Below are positions 7,624 to 16,801 of a stretch of DNA of 64,000 bases, piece by piece (within the stretch, counting starts at the first letter, position 1; each line of letters opens with the position of its first letter). Made by a program: the position numbers and the translations under genes. This stretch comes from Mesorhizobium sp. 65-26 (GTDB lineage: Bacteria; Pseudomonadota; Alphaproteobacteria; Rhizobiales; Rhizobiaceae), in NCBI GenBank assembly GCA_001899205.1, contig MKVL01000013.1, positions 83,150 to 147,149 of the forward strand. Direction: 5' to 3'. Under the pieces are notes generated by a model. That model worked only from the letters and a program-made list of their open reading frames with translations, had not been told where the DNA came from and did no database searches.

Positions 7624-8145
7624 TTACCGGCTGCGCCGGCGCTCCGCCGCGGGCTGGAAGGCGATGCGGGAGTGATACTTGCAGTAGGGACCGGTTTCGG
7701 CGGCATCATTGCCGCAGAAGTGGAAGTCCTCGGACAGCGGGTCGCCATTCGGCCACTTGCAGGTTCGCTCGGTCAGTTCCACCAGCATCAGGTGCCGCGA
7801 GATCGGCACCACGACGTTTTCCGCGACGGGGCGGATGTAGTGACGGACCTCCGGCTCGGCGTCGAACTGCGCCTGCAGCGCGGTGGCGCCGATCGAGGTG
7901 GTGACATGGCGGGCGGCGGTCGCCGCGCGCGAAACGGATTTCTGCACCGTGGTGCCCTGCACGGCCTTCTTCTGACGCGCCGGCGCCGCCGTGGCGCGAC
8001 CGCGGCCCGACAACTTCAACCGATGCACCTTGCCGATTACCGCGTTGCGGCTGACACCGCCGAGCTGCGCCGCGATCTGGCTCGCGCTCAGACCTTCCGA
8101 CCACAATTTTCTGAGAAGTTCGACCCGCTCGTCAGTCCAGTTCAT
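7624..8145 (-). CDS. gcrA: Cell-cycle regulator GcrA
   Basis: A 173-aa GcrA. The N-terminal DNA-binding helix-turn-helix is unmistakable: NWTDERVELLRKLW followed by SASQIAAQLGGVSRNAVIGK and VHRLKLSGR. The C-terminal part, WPNGDPLSEDFHFCGN and GPYCKYHSRIAF, is the sigma70-interacting region. GcrA binds sigma70 RNA polymerase at promoters carrying CcrM-methylated GANTC sites and drives S-phase transcription in Alphaproteobacteria. ATG 8145 matches the canonical MNWT start; the reading frame extends upstream without support. It is expected to be essential or nearly so. Confidence 0.95.
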   Translation of the reverse strand: MNWTDERVELLRKLWSEGLSASQIAAQLGGVSRNAVIGKVHRLKLSGRGRATAAPARQKKAVQGTTVQKSVSRAATAARHVTTSIGATALQAQFDAEPEVRHYIRPVAENVVVPISRHLMLVELTERTCKWPNGDPLSEDFHFCGNDAAETGPYCKYHSRIAFQPAAERRRSR

Positions 8146-8498
8146 GAGACCGCGCTCCTGCTGAAATGTGCGGCGGTCGGAATCCATTCACGCCCCGGCT
8201 CCCGCCGGGCAGACACCACATATATCGGGTGATTAGGTCCGCCGCACGAAATCTAGTTATTTCTCGATTACAACTACCTTAAGCGCTGACTCGGTGACAA
8301 GAGTCCGAGGTGCAACACGATTCGGTTTTTTCGGTTTTCCCCAACTTGCCCCGTTGCTTATGAGCTGGCGTTCCGTTGGGGAGCAGTCGCGCGCCTTGCA
8401 CGACCTTTTCGTTGACTTCATGGCCGAAAAACACGATAAGCCGCAAAGGCCGCCGCTTTGGCGGCTTTTTTGATTTTCCGGTTCCGGAGACGCATATA
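8146..8498. other. gcrA-argD divergent intergenic region, possible leader RNA
   Basis: A 353-bp spacer without a supported gene. It holds a long-range inverted repeat, CCCCAAC (8339-8345) with GTTGGGG (8375-8381), and a strong terminator-type hairpin at 8449-8471, only 27 bp before the argD start. A structured argD leader or a small RNA ending at 8471 are both possible. Confidence 0.4.
8449..8471 (+). terminator. Intrinsic terminator or attenuator in the argD leader
   Basis: GCCGCC-GCTTT-GGCGGC followed at once by six T residues is a textbook rho-independent terminator. It lies 27 bp before the argD ATG on the same strand, so it must end an upstream transcript (leader or small RNA) or attenuate argD. 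Confidence 0.65.
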
Positions 8499-9695
8499 AT
8501 GAGCGGTTCGGCGCTTTACGAGACCTTTGCTCGCGCACCCCTTGCATTCGACCACGGGGAGGGCACCTGGCTGGTGACCGAAAAGGGCGAGCGATATCTG
8601 GATTTCGCCGGCGGCATCGCCGTGAATTCGCTCGGCCATGGCCACCCGCACCTGGTTGCCGCGCTCACCGAGCAGGCATCCAAACTGTGGCACGTCTCCA
8701 ATCTCTACGAGATCCCTGGGCAGGCACGGCTCGGTGAACGGCTGGCGGACGCCACCTTCGCCGACAAGGTGTTCTTCACCAATTCCGGCGCCGAGGCGCT
8801 GGAATGCGCCATCAAGACTGCGCGGCGCTATCATTTCGTCAAGGGCCATCCCGAGCGCTTCCGCATCATCACCTTCGAAGGCGCCTTCCACGGCCGCACC
8901 CTGGCCACCATCGCGGCCGGCGGGCAATACAAGTACCTTGAGGGCTTCGGCCCCAAGGTCGACGGTTTCGACCAGGTGCCGTTCGACGACATGGAAGCCG
9001 CCGAGAAGGCGATCACGCCGGAGACGGCGGCGATCCTGATCGAGCCGGTGCAGGGCGAGGGCGGCATACGCCCGGTGCCGACCCAGTCGCTGAAGAAGCT
9101 GCGGCAGCTCTGCGAGCAGCACGGGCTGCTGCTCATCTATGACGAGGTTCAGTGCGGCATCGGCCGTACCGGCAAGCTTTTCGCCTATGAATGGTCCGGC
9201 GTCGCGCCCGATATCATGGCCATCGCCAAGGGCATCGGCGGCGGTTTCCCGATGGGCGCCTGCCTCGCCACCAATGAAGCCGCTGTCGGCATGACCGCCG
9301 GCGTGCACGGCACCACCTTCGGCGGCAATCCGCTGGCCATGGCGGTCGGCAACGCGGTGCTCGACGTGGTGCTGGAGGACGGCTTCCTGCAGGACGTGCA
9401 GCGCAAGGCGCTGCTGCTGAAGCAGGGCCTGGCCGCGATTTCCGACGAATTCCCCGAAGTCATCGAAGGTATTCGCGGTACCGGCCTCATGCTCGGCCTC
9501 AAATGCGCGATGCCCAACGGCAAGGTCAACATGGCGCTGCGTGACCAGCATCTGCTGACGGTTCCGGCCGGCGACAACGTTATCCGCCTGCTGCCGCCGC
9601 TCACGGTCACCGATGCCGAAATCCACGAGGCGCTGGAGCGCATCCGCGCCGGCGCCAAGGGCCTGGCGGCCGAGATCGCCGCCGCCGCGAACTGA
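8499..9695 (+). CDS. argD: Acetylornithine aminotransferase ArgD
   Basis: A 398-aa class III PLP aminotransferase that converts N-acetylglutamate semialdehyde to N-acetylornithine in arginine biosynthesis. Motifs: [18 protein letters not shown] near the N-terminus, [15 protein letters not shown] (PLP phosphate binding), [24 protein letters not shown], and the Schiff-base lysine in [14 protein letters not shown]. The start is ATG 8499 after GGAG. argF follows after 14 bp, so the two form an arginine operon; hslO lies further on the same strand. Distinguishing ArgD from succinylornithine or ornithine transaminase rests mainly on the argF linkage. Confidence 0.93.
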   Translation: MSGSALYETFARAPLAFDHGEGTWLVTEKGERYLDFAGGIAVNSLGHGHPHLVAALTEQASKLWHVSNLYEIPGQARLGERLADATFADKVFFTNSGAEALECAIKTARRYHFVKGHPERFRIITFEGAFHGRTLATIAAGGQYKYLEGFGPKVDGFDQVPFDDMEAAEKAITPETAAILIEPVQGEGGIRPVPTQSLKKLRQLCEQHGLLLIYDEVQCGIGRTGKLFAYEWSGVAPDIMAIAKGIGGGFPMGACLATNEAAVGMTAGVHGTTFGGNPLAMAVGNAVLDVVLEDGFLQDVQRKALLLKQGLAAISDEFPEVIEGIRGTGLMLGLKCAMPNGKVNMALRDQHLLTVPAGDNVIRLLPPLTVTDAEIHEALERIRAGAKGLAAEIAAAAN

Positions 9696-9709
9696 GCCTG
9701 GAAGTCCTG

Positions 9710-10621
9710 ATGTCGCTTCGTCATTTCACCGATCTTTCCACCGTTTCCGCGGGCGAGCTGCGTTTCATGCTCGACGACGCCGTGGCGCGAAAGGCGCGAC
9801 TGAAGGCAGGCGAACGCACCAAGCCGCTCGAGGGCAAGGTACTGGCGATGATCTTCGACAAGCCGTCGACCCGCACGCGCGTCTCGTTCGACGTCGGCAT
9901 GCGCCAGCTCGGTGGCGAGACCATCATGCTGACCGGCACGGAAATGCAGCTCGGCCGCTCCGAGACCATCGCCGACACGGCGAAGGTGCTGTCGCGCTAT
10001 GTCGACGCCATCATGATCCGCACCACTTCGCACGACAGGCTGCTTGAGCTTACCGGCAATGCCACCGTGCCGGTGATCAACGGTCTCACCGATGACACCC
10101 ATCCCTGCCAGCTGATGGCCGACATCATGACCTACGAGGAACATCGCGGTCCGGTGGCTGGCAAGACCTTTGCCTGGACCGGGGACGGCAACAACGTGCT
10201 GCATTCGCTGCTGGAAGCGTCCGCGCGGTTCCGTTTCAATCTCAACGTGGCCGTGCCGCAAGGCAGCGAGCCGTTCGAGAAATATGTCGACTGGTCGAGA
10301 GCCAATGGCGGCAAGGTGCGGTTCACAGGCACCGCCGAGGAGGCGGTCGACGAGGCCGACTGTGTCGTCACCGACAGCTGGGTGTCGATGGGCCAGGAGC
10401 ATCGCGCGCGCGGCCACAACGTCTTCTCGCCCTACCAGGTCAATGCCGCGCTGATGGCGAGGGCCAAGCCCGATGCGCTGTTCATGCATTGCCTGCCGGC
10501 CCACCGCGGCGAGGAAGTCACCGACGAGGTCATCGACGGCCCGCACTCGGTGGTGTTCGACGAAGCCGAGAACCGGCTGCATGCCCAGAAGGCGGTTCTC
10601 GCCTGGTGCCTGGGCGCTTGA
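9710..10621 (+). CDS. argF: Ornithine carbamoyltransferase, anabolic
   Basis: A 303-aa enzyme that makes citrulline from ornithine and carbamoyl phosphate. It carries the carbamoyl-phosphate signature [12 protein letters not shown] (about 52-63), the HPCQ loop, the ornithine-binding DSWVSMGQE, and the C-terminal [11 protein letters not shown] with the catalytic Cys. It starts 14 bp after argD, which defines a two-gene argDF unit; hslO follows about 100 bp later. Length and context indicate the anabolic form. Confidence 0.96.
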   Translation: MSLRHFTDLSTVSAGELRFMLDDAVARKARLKAGERTKPLEGKVLAMIFDKPSTRTRVSFDVGMRQLGGETIMLTGTEMQLGRSETIADTAKVLSRYVDAIMIRTTSHDRLLELTGNATVPVINGLTDDTHPCQLMADIMTYEEHRGPVAGKTFAWTGDGNNVLHSLLEASARFRFNLNVAVPQGSEPFEKYVDWSRANGGKVRFTGTAEEAVDEADCVVTDSWVSMGQEHRARGHNVFSPYQVNAALMARAKPDALFMHCLPAHRGEEVTDEVIDGPHSVVFDEAENRLHAQKAVLAWCLGA

Positions 10622-10723
10622 TCTCCGGCTGCGTGATGCCTATCTGCGCCGCATCACGCAAAAATAGGGCGTCTCGAGGCATGTTCCCAATCGGGTTGCA
10701 TGGCCGCGCCCCGGAGCTTTGTC

Positions 10724-11737
10724 ATGCTGGAAACCCGTCAAGTGGCTGAACATCACCACCCCAAGCTAGGCGAATTCGACTTTGCCGGCGACGATCATGT
10801 CGTGCCTTTCGAGGTCGGCCCGCTGGACGTGCGCGGACGTACCGTCCAGCTCGGACCGATGCTGGATGCGATCCTGGCGCGTCACGACTATCCCGAGCCG
10901 GTCGCGCGCCTGCTGGCGGAAGCCTGCGTGCTGACGGTGCTGCTCGGCACATCGCTCAAGTTCGAAGGCAAGTTCATCCTGCAGACCCGTACCGATGGGC
11001 CGGTCGACATGCTGGTGGCGGATTTCTCTACCCCGCATGCGCTGCGCGGCTATGCGCGCTTCGATGCCGGCAGGCTCGAGGCGCTCGCCGCCGCGGGCGA
11101 GGTGTCGCCGCGGACGTTGCTCGGCAACGGCGTGCTGGCCCTGACTATCGACCAGGGCGCGCACACGCAGCGCTATCAGGGCATCGTCCAGCTTGATGGC
11201 GTCTCGCTTGAGCAGGCCGCGCGTGTCTACTTCCGCCAGTCGGAGCAGATACCGACCGATCTCAGGCTGTCGGTGGCCAAGCTGCTGACGCCGGCCGTGG
11301 GCGGCGCCCGCGAGCAGTGGCGCGCCGGCGGCATCCTGGCGCAGTTCCTGCCCCAGGCTCCGGAGCGCATGCGCGTGCCCGATATTTCGGGCGGCGACGG
11401 CGACCCGCGCGACGACGTGCATGATCCGGCCGACAATTCCTGGCAGGAGCTGCTGGCGCTGATCGGCACGATCGAACCGGCGGAGCTCATCGACCCGACG
11501 GTCGGTGCCGAGCGGCTGCTCTACCGGCTGTTCCACGAGCACGGCGTGCGCGTGTTCCCGGGCGTGCCGGTCGCGGACCAGTGCTCGTGCTCGCGCGAGA
11601 AGATCCGTGGCATCCTGGAAGGCTTCTCGGCCGAGGAGATCCAGCAGAGCACCGAGGATGGCGGCATCCACGTTGCCTGCGAGTTCTGCTCCACCCAGTA
11701 CGATTTCGACCCGACCGAATTCGCGGCGGCGAAATGA
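10724..11737 (+). CDS. hslO: Redox-regulated chaperone Hsp33
   Basis: A 337-aa Hsp33 holdase activated by oxidation and unfolding. The C-terminal zinc/redox centre is present as CSC in DQCSCSREKI and CEFC in VACEFCSTQY, the CXC-X27-32-CXXC pattern. The N-terminal domain holds MLDAILARHDYPEPVARLLAEA and the substrate-binding YQGIVQLDG. ATG 10724 follows GGAG; an earlier in-frame start adds only eight residues. It sits downstream of argDF, as commonly found in Rhizobiales (family knowledge). Confidence 0.95.
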   Translation: MLETRQVAEHHHPKLGEFDFAGDDHVVPFEVGPLDVRGRTVQLGPMLDAILARHDYPEPVARLLAEACVLTVLLGTSLKFEGKFILQTRTDGPVDMLVADFSTPHALRGYARFDAGRLEALAAAGEVSPRTLLGNGVLALTIDQGAHTQRYQGIVQLDGVSLEQAARVYFRQSEQIPTDLRLSVAKLLTPAVGGAREQWRAGGILAQFLPQAPERMRVPDISGGDGDPRDDVHDPADNSWQELLALIGTIEPAELIDPTVGAERLLYRLFHEHGVRVFPGVPVADQCSCSREKIRGILEGFSAEEIQQSTEDGGIHVACEFCSTQYDFDPTEFAAAK

Positions 11738-11744
11738 CACTCCA

Positions 11745-11910
11745 CCTTCTCCCCGTTCTACGGGGAGAAGGTGCCCGAAGGGCGTATGAGGGGCAGCGTT
11801 GCCGCTGGCAATGTCGGCACCGGTCGCCTCGTCCGAAAGAAAATCTCAAAAGCTCGGCGCCGCCCCTCATTGCCCTGCGGGGGCATTTCTCCCCGTCAAA
11901 CGGGGAGAAA
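11745..11910. repeat. RIME/REP-like inverted repeat pair
   Basis: Two copies of one short element face each other. The left copy begins with the palindrome CCTTCTCCCCGT-TCT-ACGGGGAGAAGG (11745-11771); the right ends with TTTCTCCCCGT-CAA-ACGGGGAGAAA (11886-11910). The following GTGCCCGAAGGGCGTATGAGGGGC matches the reverse complement of the other copy. The architecture is that of rhizobial intergenic mosaic elements. Lying between convergent hslO and apaG, it probably also serves as a transcription barrier. Confidence 0.7.
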
Positions 11911-11928
11911 GAAGGCAATCGCCGACGT

Positions 11929-12321
11929 CTAGTTCACCGTCCGCCTGGTGCCCGGCATGTCCAGCGAGAAGGCGGGGATGGCGATGTCGAACAGCTCGCC
12001 GCGCTGGTTGCGCATCGTGTAGCGGCCGACCATGATCCCTGAAGGCGTGGAGAGCGGGCAGCCGGACGTGTACTGATAGCTGTCGCCCGGATTGAGCTCT
12101 GGCTGTTCGCCGACCACGCCGGCGCCGCGCACTTCCTCGACGCGGCCTGCGCCGTCGGTGATGTGCCAGTAGCGCGACACGAGCTGTACGAACTCGTCCG
12201 ACTGGTTGTCGATCGTGACCTGATAGCCCCAGACATAGCGGTTCTCGGAGGGATCGGAGCGATCCTCGAGGAAGAACGGCCTGACCTGCACTTCGATCTT
12301 GCGCGTCACGGCGCGGTACAT
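11929..12321 (-). CDS. apaG: ApaG protein
   Basis: A 130-aa single-domain ApaG (DUF525) beta-sandwich. Diagnostic segments: [46 protein letters not shown] and [22 protein letters not shown], ending in [14 protein letters not shown]. Mutants in enterobacteria show cobalt and magnesium efflux phenotypes; the biochemical role is unsettled. ATG 12321 gives the family start; the open frame runs further upstream without resemblance. It is convergent with hslO across the repeat pair. Confidence 0.93.
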   Translation of the reverse strand: MYRAVTRKIEVQVRPFFLEDRSDPSENRYVWGYQVTIDNQSDEFVQLVSRYWHITDGAGRVEEVRGAGVVGEQPELNPGDSYQYTSGCPLSTPSGIMVGRYTMRNQRGELFDIAIPAFSLDMPGTRRTVN

Positions 12322-12518
12322 GGCCTGCTCCCCAACAATCCGGCGCCGTGGGCGCCAACGCCCGCTCGGCGGCATCCACGCCGCCTTCAAGCGCAAGTGC
12401 CGGTAAACAATGTCATTTAAGTGACATATGACAATGATGGTGTGCGAGGGGCGACTCGGGCCCCTGGCGCGCGGTGAAGGCGTCGGGCTGATCGGTATTC
12501 TGGAGTGACCGGATCTCG

Positions 12519-13661
12519 ATGGAACTGACGCTTCTTGCCGCCTTGCCCGCAGCCCTCATCGCCTCCAACCTCGCCAGCATCGCGCTCGCCGCCTCGCGGC
12601 TGCGGCGGCGAAAGCCCATCGCTCCGCCTGACAGAGAGGCCGCCGCGGTCTCCATCGTCGTGCCGGCGCGCGGCATCGAACCCTTCACCGCCGAAACGCT
12701 GGAACGGGCCTTTTCGCTCGACTGGCCGTGCTATGAGCTGGTCTTCTGCGTCGCCCAGCCGGACGATCCCGTCGCCTTGATGATCACGGACGCAATGGCG
12801 CGGTTTCCGGCCGTCCCGGCGCGGCTGTTGATCGGCGACGACCGCTTCAGCGCCAACCCGAAGCTCAACAACTGCATCAAGGGGTGGGAAGCGGCGCGCC
12901 ACGATTGGGTGATCCTGGCCGATTCCAACGTGCTGATGCCAGCGGACTACATCCAGCATCTCATGGCGGCCTGGCGCGAGGGTACCGGCCTCGTCTGTTC
13001 GACCCCGATCGGCTCCCGGCCGGCCGGCTTCTGGGCGGAGGTCGAGTGCGCGTTCCTCAACACGCTGCAGGCACGCTGGCAGTATGCGGGCGAGGCGCTG
13101 GGCCTTGGCTTCGCGCAGGGCAAAAGCATGCTGTGGAACAAGCCGATGCTTGACGCCAACGGCGGCATCCGCGCTCTTGCGGCCGAGATCGCGGAGGACG
13201 CTGCCGCCACCAAGCTGGTCAATGGCATCGGCCTGCGCGTCAATCTCGTCGCGGCCCCGTTCGAGCAGCCGCTCGGCCGCCGCTCGCTCGGCGATATCTG
13301 GTCACGGCAGGCGCGCTGGGCGCGCCTGCGCCGCGTCACCTTTCCGCTGTTCTTCTTGCCGGAGATCCTGACCGGCGTTGCCGTGCCGCTCGCCCTGGCG
13401 CTGGTTGCGGCCGACGCGGCTGGCTTCAGCCTGGCGGCCACGGCTGTCGCCGTGCTTGCCGCAGCCTATCTGCCGGAGTGTGCCCTCGCATGGACCAAGG
13501 GCTGGTACATGTCGCCGCGCATGGTCGCGGCGATGATGGTGCGCGACCTTCTTCTGCCGGCCATCTGGGCGCGCGGTTGGCTCGGCGGCGCCGTCGACTG
13601 GCGCGGCAATGCCATGACCATAAGCACCAAGGCGATGACCGAACTGGAAGGGGGCGCCTAG
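12519..13661 (+). CDS. Membrane glycosyltransferase, GT21 (ceramide glucosyltransferase-like)
   Basis: A 380-aa GT-A enzyme with an N-terminal membrane helix (about 3-25) and two or three C-terminal helices. The catalytic layout is that of GT21: VSIVVPARG, then the D,D,D,(Q/R)xxRW set seen as [25 protein letters not shown] and [12 protein letters not shown]21 enzymes glucosylate ceramide or related lipids; rhizobia use such enzymes for glycolipids, often under phosphate limitation (family knowledge, inferred here). It stands alone, convergent with metZ. Confidence 0.8.
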   Translation: MELTLLAALPAALIASNLASIALAASRLRRRKPIAPPDREAAAVSIVVPARGIEPFTAETLERAFSLDWPCYELVFCVAQPDDPVALMITDAMARFPAVPARLLIGDDRFSANPKLNNCIKGWEAARHDWVILADSNVLMPADYIQHLMAAWREGTGLVCSTPIGSRPAGFWAEVECAFLNTLQARWQYAGEALGLGFAQGKSMLWNKPMLDANGGIRALAAEIAEDAAATKLVNGIGLRVNLVAAPFEQPLGRRSLGDIWSRQARWARLRRVTFPLFFLPEILTGVAVPLALALVAADAAGFSLAATAVAVLAAAYLPECALAWTKGWYMSPRMVAAMMVRDLLLPAIWARGWLGGAVDWRGNAMTISTKAMTELEGGA

Positions 13662-13709
13662 GGCTCCTTCCGACGGACCACGTGGACCCGAAACACGGTC
13701 AATCAAACC

Positions 13710-13739
13710 GATGGGGCGGGGGCGCGGCCCCGCTCCATC
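13710..13739. terminator. Bidirectional terminator between GT21 gene and metZ
   Basis: A 12-bp GC-rich stem, GATGGGGCGGGG with CCCCGCTCCATC (one G-T pair), around a 6-base loop in the 91-bp gap between two convergent genes. Confidence 0.6.
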
Positions 13740-13752
13740 GCGAAGGCAGGGG

Positions 13753-14943
13753 TTAGCGGGCCGCCTTCAGTGCCTGGTCGATGTCTTCCAGCAGATCGTC
13801 CGTATCCTCGAGCCCGACCGACAGGCGAAGCGTACCCGGACCGATGCCGAGCTCGGCGCGCGCTTCGTCGGTGAGATTCTTGTGCGTCGTCGTTGCGGGA
13901 TGGGTAATCAGGCTCTTGGCGTCGCCGAGATTGTTCGAGATCAGCACGATGTCGAGCGCGTTCTGGAGGGCGAAGGCCGCCTGCTTGCCGCCCTTGACGT
14001 CGAGGCAGATGAGCGTCGAGCCGCCCAGCATCTGCTTCTTGACGATATCGGCCTGCGGATGGTCGGCGCGGCCGGGATAGACGACGCGCGCGATTTCAGG
14101 CCGTCCGGCGAGGAAGTCGGCGATCTTGCCCGCGCTCTCCGTCTGCTGGCGCACGCGCAGAGGAAGGGTCTCCAGCCCTTTCAGCAAGGTCCAGGCGTTG
14201 AAGGGTGACAGGCTCGGGCCGGTATGGCGGAAATAGTCGTGCAGGTTTTCGTCGATCCACTTCTTGTCCGACAGGATGACGCCACCCAGGCAACGTCCCT
14301 GGCCATCGATATGCTTGGTGGCCGAGTAGACCACCACATGGGCGCCGAGCTGCAGCGGCTTCTGCTGCAATGGCGTGGCGAAGACGTTGTCGACGACAAC
14401 CCGGGCGCCGATCGAATTGGCCAGCGCGGCGACGGCAGCGATATCGACCACTTCCAGCGTCGGGTTGGTCGGGCTTTCCAGGAAGAACAGCTTGGTGTTG
14501 GGCCGCACCGCTTTTTCCCAGTTGCCGATGTCACGGCCGTCGACCAGGGTCGCTTCGATACCGTATCTCGGCGCCAGCGTCTCGACCACCCACCGACAGG
14601 AGCCGAACAGGGCGCGCGCGGCCACGATGTGGTCGCCGGCCTTCACGCTGCACAGGATGGCGGCACTTACCGCCGCCATGCCGGACGCTGTGGCGCGCGC
14701 ATCCTCGGCGCCCTCCAGCGCGCACATGCGCTTCTCGAACATGTCCACGGTAGGGTTGGCGTAGCGCGAATAGATGAAGCCCGGCTCCTCGCCCTTGAAG
14801 CGCGCCTCCGCGGCCTGCGCCGTCTCGTAGACATAGCCCTGGGTCAGGTACATCGCCTCGGCGGTCTCGCCGAAGCCGGAACGCAGGGTTCCGCCGTGCA
14901 CGAGTGCGGTTTGAGGCTTCCAGTTACGCTTCTTGGTGGTCAT
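13753..14943 (-). CDS. metZ: O-succinylhomoserine sulfhydrylase MetZ
   Basis: A 396-aa Cys/Met-metabolism PLP enzyme that turns O-succinylhomoserine plus sulfide into homocysteine. Visible: TQGYVYETAQAAEARF and YSRYANPTVDMFEKRM at the N-terminus, the PLP lysine in VYSATKHIDGQGR, and a C-terminal THPATTTHKNL followed by LRLSVGLED. Length, context and the upstream SAM-II riboswitch fit metZ rather than metB or metC. ATG 14943 lies just after the riboswitch terminator; an upstream in-frame start would fall inside that terminator. Confidence 0.93.
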   Translation of the reverse strand: MTTKKRNWKPQTALVHGGTLRSGFGETAEAMYLTQGYVYETAQAAEARFKGEEPGFIYSRYANPTVDMFEKRMCALEGAEDARATASGMAAVSAAILCSVKAGDHIVAARALFGSCRWVVETLAPRYGIEATLVDGRDIGNWEKAVRPNTKLFFLESPTNPTLEVVDIAAVAALANSIGARVVVDNVFATPLQQKPLQLGAHVVVYSATKHIDGQGRCLGGVILSDKKWIDENLHDYFRHTGPSLSPFNAWTLLKGLETLPLRVRQQTESAGKIADFLAGRPEIARVVYPGRADHPQADIVKKQMLGGSTLICLDVKGGKQAAFALQNALDIVLISNNLGDAKSLITHPATTTHKNLTDEARAELGIGPGTLRLSVGLEDTDDLLEDIDQALKAAR

Positions 14944-14960
14944 CGCTTTGTTCCAGACAC

Positions 14961-14990
14961 AAAAAAACCGGCCGCGAAGTCGCAACCGGT
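14961..14990 (-). terminator. Riboswitch expression-platform terminator of metZ
   Basis: On the minus strand a stem ACCGGTTGCG-ACTT-CGCGGCCGGT (two G-T wobbles) is followed by TTTTTTT. It lies between the SAM-II aptamer and the metZ ATG, so transcription is probably stopped here when S-adenosylmethionine is bound. Confidence 0.8.
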
Positions 14991-15015
14991 CCATATGGCC
15001 TCATGGGCCGACGGT

Positions 15016-15080
15016 CCTTTAGCGACTTGTTTAACGTGGCTGCAAGCCGACCGGCCAAATCACCACGGGATAACGACCCT
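15016..15080 (-). promoter_or_regulatory. SAM-II riboswitch aptamer
   Basis: The minus strand carries the SAM-II (metA) consensus in order: AAAGGGTCGTTATCCCGTGG, then TGATTTGGCCGGTCGGCTTG, CAGCCACGTTAAACAAGTCG and CTAAAGG. This forms the class's H-type pseudoknot. It is 73-137 bases upstream of the metZ start, with a terminator between. Control of metZ or metA by SAM-II is well established in Alphaproteobacteria. Confidence 0.93.
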
Positions 15081-15212
15081 TTAGACCCGCGCCACGCTTG
15101 CGTCAATTGCCGGCTTCATTAAGAGGTTTGTACCAGGCAGGGTCCGCCCCATATTTGCGGCAGGCGCCAGTGGCGCGAAAGGACCCCGCCGGCCTTCGAG
15201 CGGAGCCAGACT

Positions 15213-16307
15213 GTGCGGCACACAGGCATTCTTCCCGATCAGGACATAGCGGCGCTGTTTCAGTCGGGTGCGCTGAAGTCGCCGCGCGCGCGAGACACCG
15301 ACCAGATCCAGCCGGCAAGCCTCGACCTCAGGCTGGGCGACAAGGCCTACCGCGTGCGCGCCTCCTTCCTGCCCGGGCCGAACCACAAGGTCGCCGACAA
15401 GCTGGAGCGGCTGAAGCTGCACGAGATCAGCCTTGCCGACGGCGCGGTGCTGGAGACCGGCTGCGTCTACATCGTTCCGCTGCTGGAGAGCCTGGCGCTG
15501 CCGGCGCATGTCTCCGCATCGGCCAACCCCAAGAGCTCCACGGGGCGGCTGGACATCTTCACCCGTGTCATGACCGACCGTGGCCATGAGTTCGACAAGA
15601 TCGTCGCCGGCTATCATGGCCCGCTCTATCTCGAGGTCAGCCCGCGCACCTTCCCGATCGTCGTGCGCGCCGGTTCGCGGCTTTCGCAGATCCGCTTCCG
15701 CATGGGCAACGCGCTTCTGTCGGAGAGCGAACTGCACGAATTGCATCGCGCCGAGACGCTGGTGGCGACCGATCCGCCGAATATTTCGGGCGGTGGCATC
15801 GCGCTGTCGATCGACCTCAAGGGCGACAAGAATGGTCTGGTCGGCTATCGCGGCAAGCACCACACCGGTCTCGTCGACGTCGACAAGCGCGGGGCGCAGG
15901 ATATCGTCGATTTCTGGGAGCCGCTCTACAAGAGCGGTGCCGGCGAGTTGGTGCTCGACCCGGACGAATTCTACATCCTGGTCAGCCAGGAAGCCGTGCA
16001 CGTGCCGCCGCTCCATGCCGCCGAGATGACGCCCTTCGATCCGCTGGTCGGCGAATTCCGAGTCCACTATGCCGGGTTCTTCGATCCCGGTTTTGGCCAC
16101 TCGGCCGCCGGCGGCACCGGCAGTCGTGCCGTGCTCGAGGTGCGCAGCCACGAAGTGCCCTTCATCCTCGACCATGGCCAGATCGTTGGCCGCCTCGTCT
16201 ACGAACATATGCTCAAGCGTCCGAACGCGCTTTACGGCACCGATCTCGGCTCGAATTACCAGGCGCAGGGGCTGAAGCTCTCCAAGCACTTCCGAGCCGC
16301 GCGCTGA
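15213..16307 (+). CDS. dcd: 2'-deoxycytidine 5'-triphosphate deaminase (long rhizobial form)
   Basis: A 364-aa deaminase that makes dUTP for thymidylate synthesis. The N-terminal half has GILPDQDIAALFQSG, QIQPASLDLRLGDKAYRVR and SASANPKSSTGRLDIFTRV, the Dcd/dUTPase-fold nucleotide-binding blocks. The C-terminal half repeats the fold (for example SGGGIALSIDLKG and LDPDEFYILVSQEAVHVPP). It is about twice the size of E. coli Dcd, as usual in Rhizobiales. The start is GTG 15213 after GGAG. It is divergent from metZ. Confidence 0.88.
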   Translation: MRHTGILPDQDIAALFQSGALKSPRARDTDQIQPASLDLRLGDKAYRVRASFLPGPNHKVADKLERLKLHEISLADGAVLETGCVYIVPLLESLALPAHVSASANPKSSTGRLDIFTRVMTDRGHEFDKIVAGYHGPLYLEVSPRTFPIVVRAGSRLSQIRFRMGNALLSESELHELHRAETLVATDPPNISGGGIALSIDLKGDKNGLVGYRGKHHTGLVDVDKRGAQDIVDFWEPLYKSGAGELVLDPDEFYILVSQEAVHVPPLHAAEMTPFDPLVGEFRVHYAGFFDPGFGHSAAGGTGSRAVLEVRSHEVPFILDHGQIVGRLVYEHMLKRPNALYGTDLGSNYQAQGLKLSKHFRAAR

Positions 16308-16322
16308 GGCTCGCCGGGTCCG

Positions 16323-16775
16323 TCAGTGGCGAAAGAGATATTCTCCCGCTGCGGCGAGGCAAGCATGAAAATGGCCGATAAAGAGCAGCTCTCGCGTGGT
16401 CAGAAGCTTCCTGCCCCAAAATCCCTTGGTTCGCTTCGTTTCATCAAGCGGAGAGCTTGAGCCCGCGCCCAATGGGAACAATTGCCTGTCGAGGCATCCA
16501 AGGACGTGGGCTCTCGCGGAGTCGATGCCGCAAGCCTGGCCGCTGTCGTTCAGCGCGGTTGCGGGCAGCGCGGATGTCATGCGATCCGCATTGCGCATGA
16601 GAAAGTCCGCCTGCGCCTTTGAGTATCCGGTGGCCAGAAGACGGCTCGACATTGCCGACCGGGCTTCACGGTAGGTTTTTGGGCTGCATTTTCCGGCAGC
16701 GTAAGCGGTCAGGGAGGAGCAGGCGAGCGCCAGTACCAAGCCTGTGAACGCCAGGCTCTGCCGGATGCGTTTCAT
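16323..16775 (-). CDS. Hypothetical secreted protein, cysteine-containing
   Basis: A 150-aa protein with a clear signal peptide (MKRIRQSLAFTGLVLALACS, then a likely cut after TAYA near residue 26). The mature part is mainly helical, with Cys in GKCSPK, QACGID, LGCLDR and FHACLAA, which could form two disulfide bonds. No family was recognised. It ends 15 bp from the convergent dcd gene and lies 26 bp downstream of gguC on the same strand, so it might be cotranscribed with the sugar locus. Confidence 0.6.
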   Translation of the reverse strand: MKRIRQSLAFTGLVLALACSSLTAYAAGKCSPKTYREARSAMSSRLLATGYSKAQADFLMRNADRMTSALPATALNDSGQACGIDSARAHVLGCLDRQLFPLGAGSSSPLDETKRTKGFWGRKLLTTRELLFIGHFHACLAAAGEYLFRH

Positions 16776-16801
16776 TCCTTCCCCCAAATCTTGGTCCTGT
16801 T

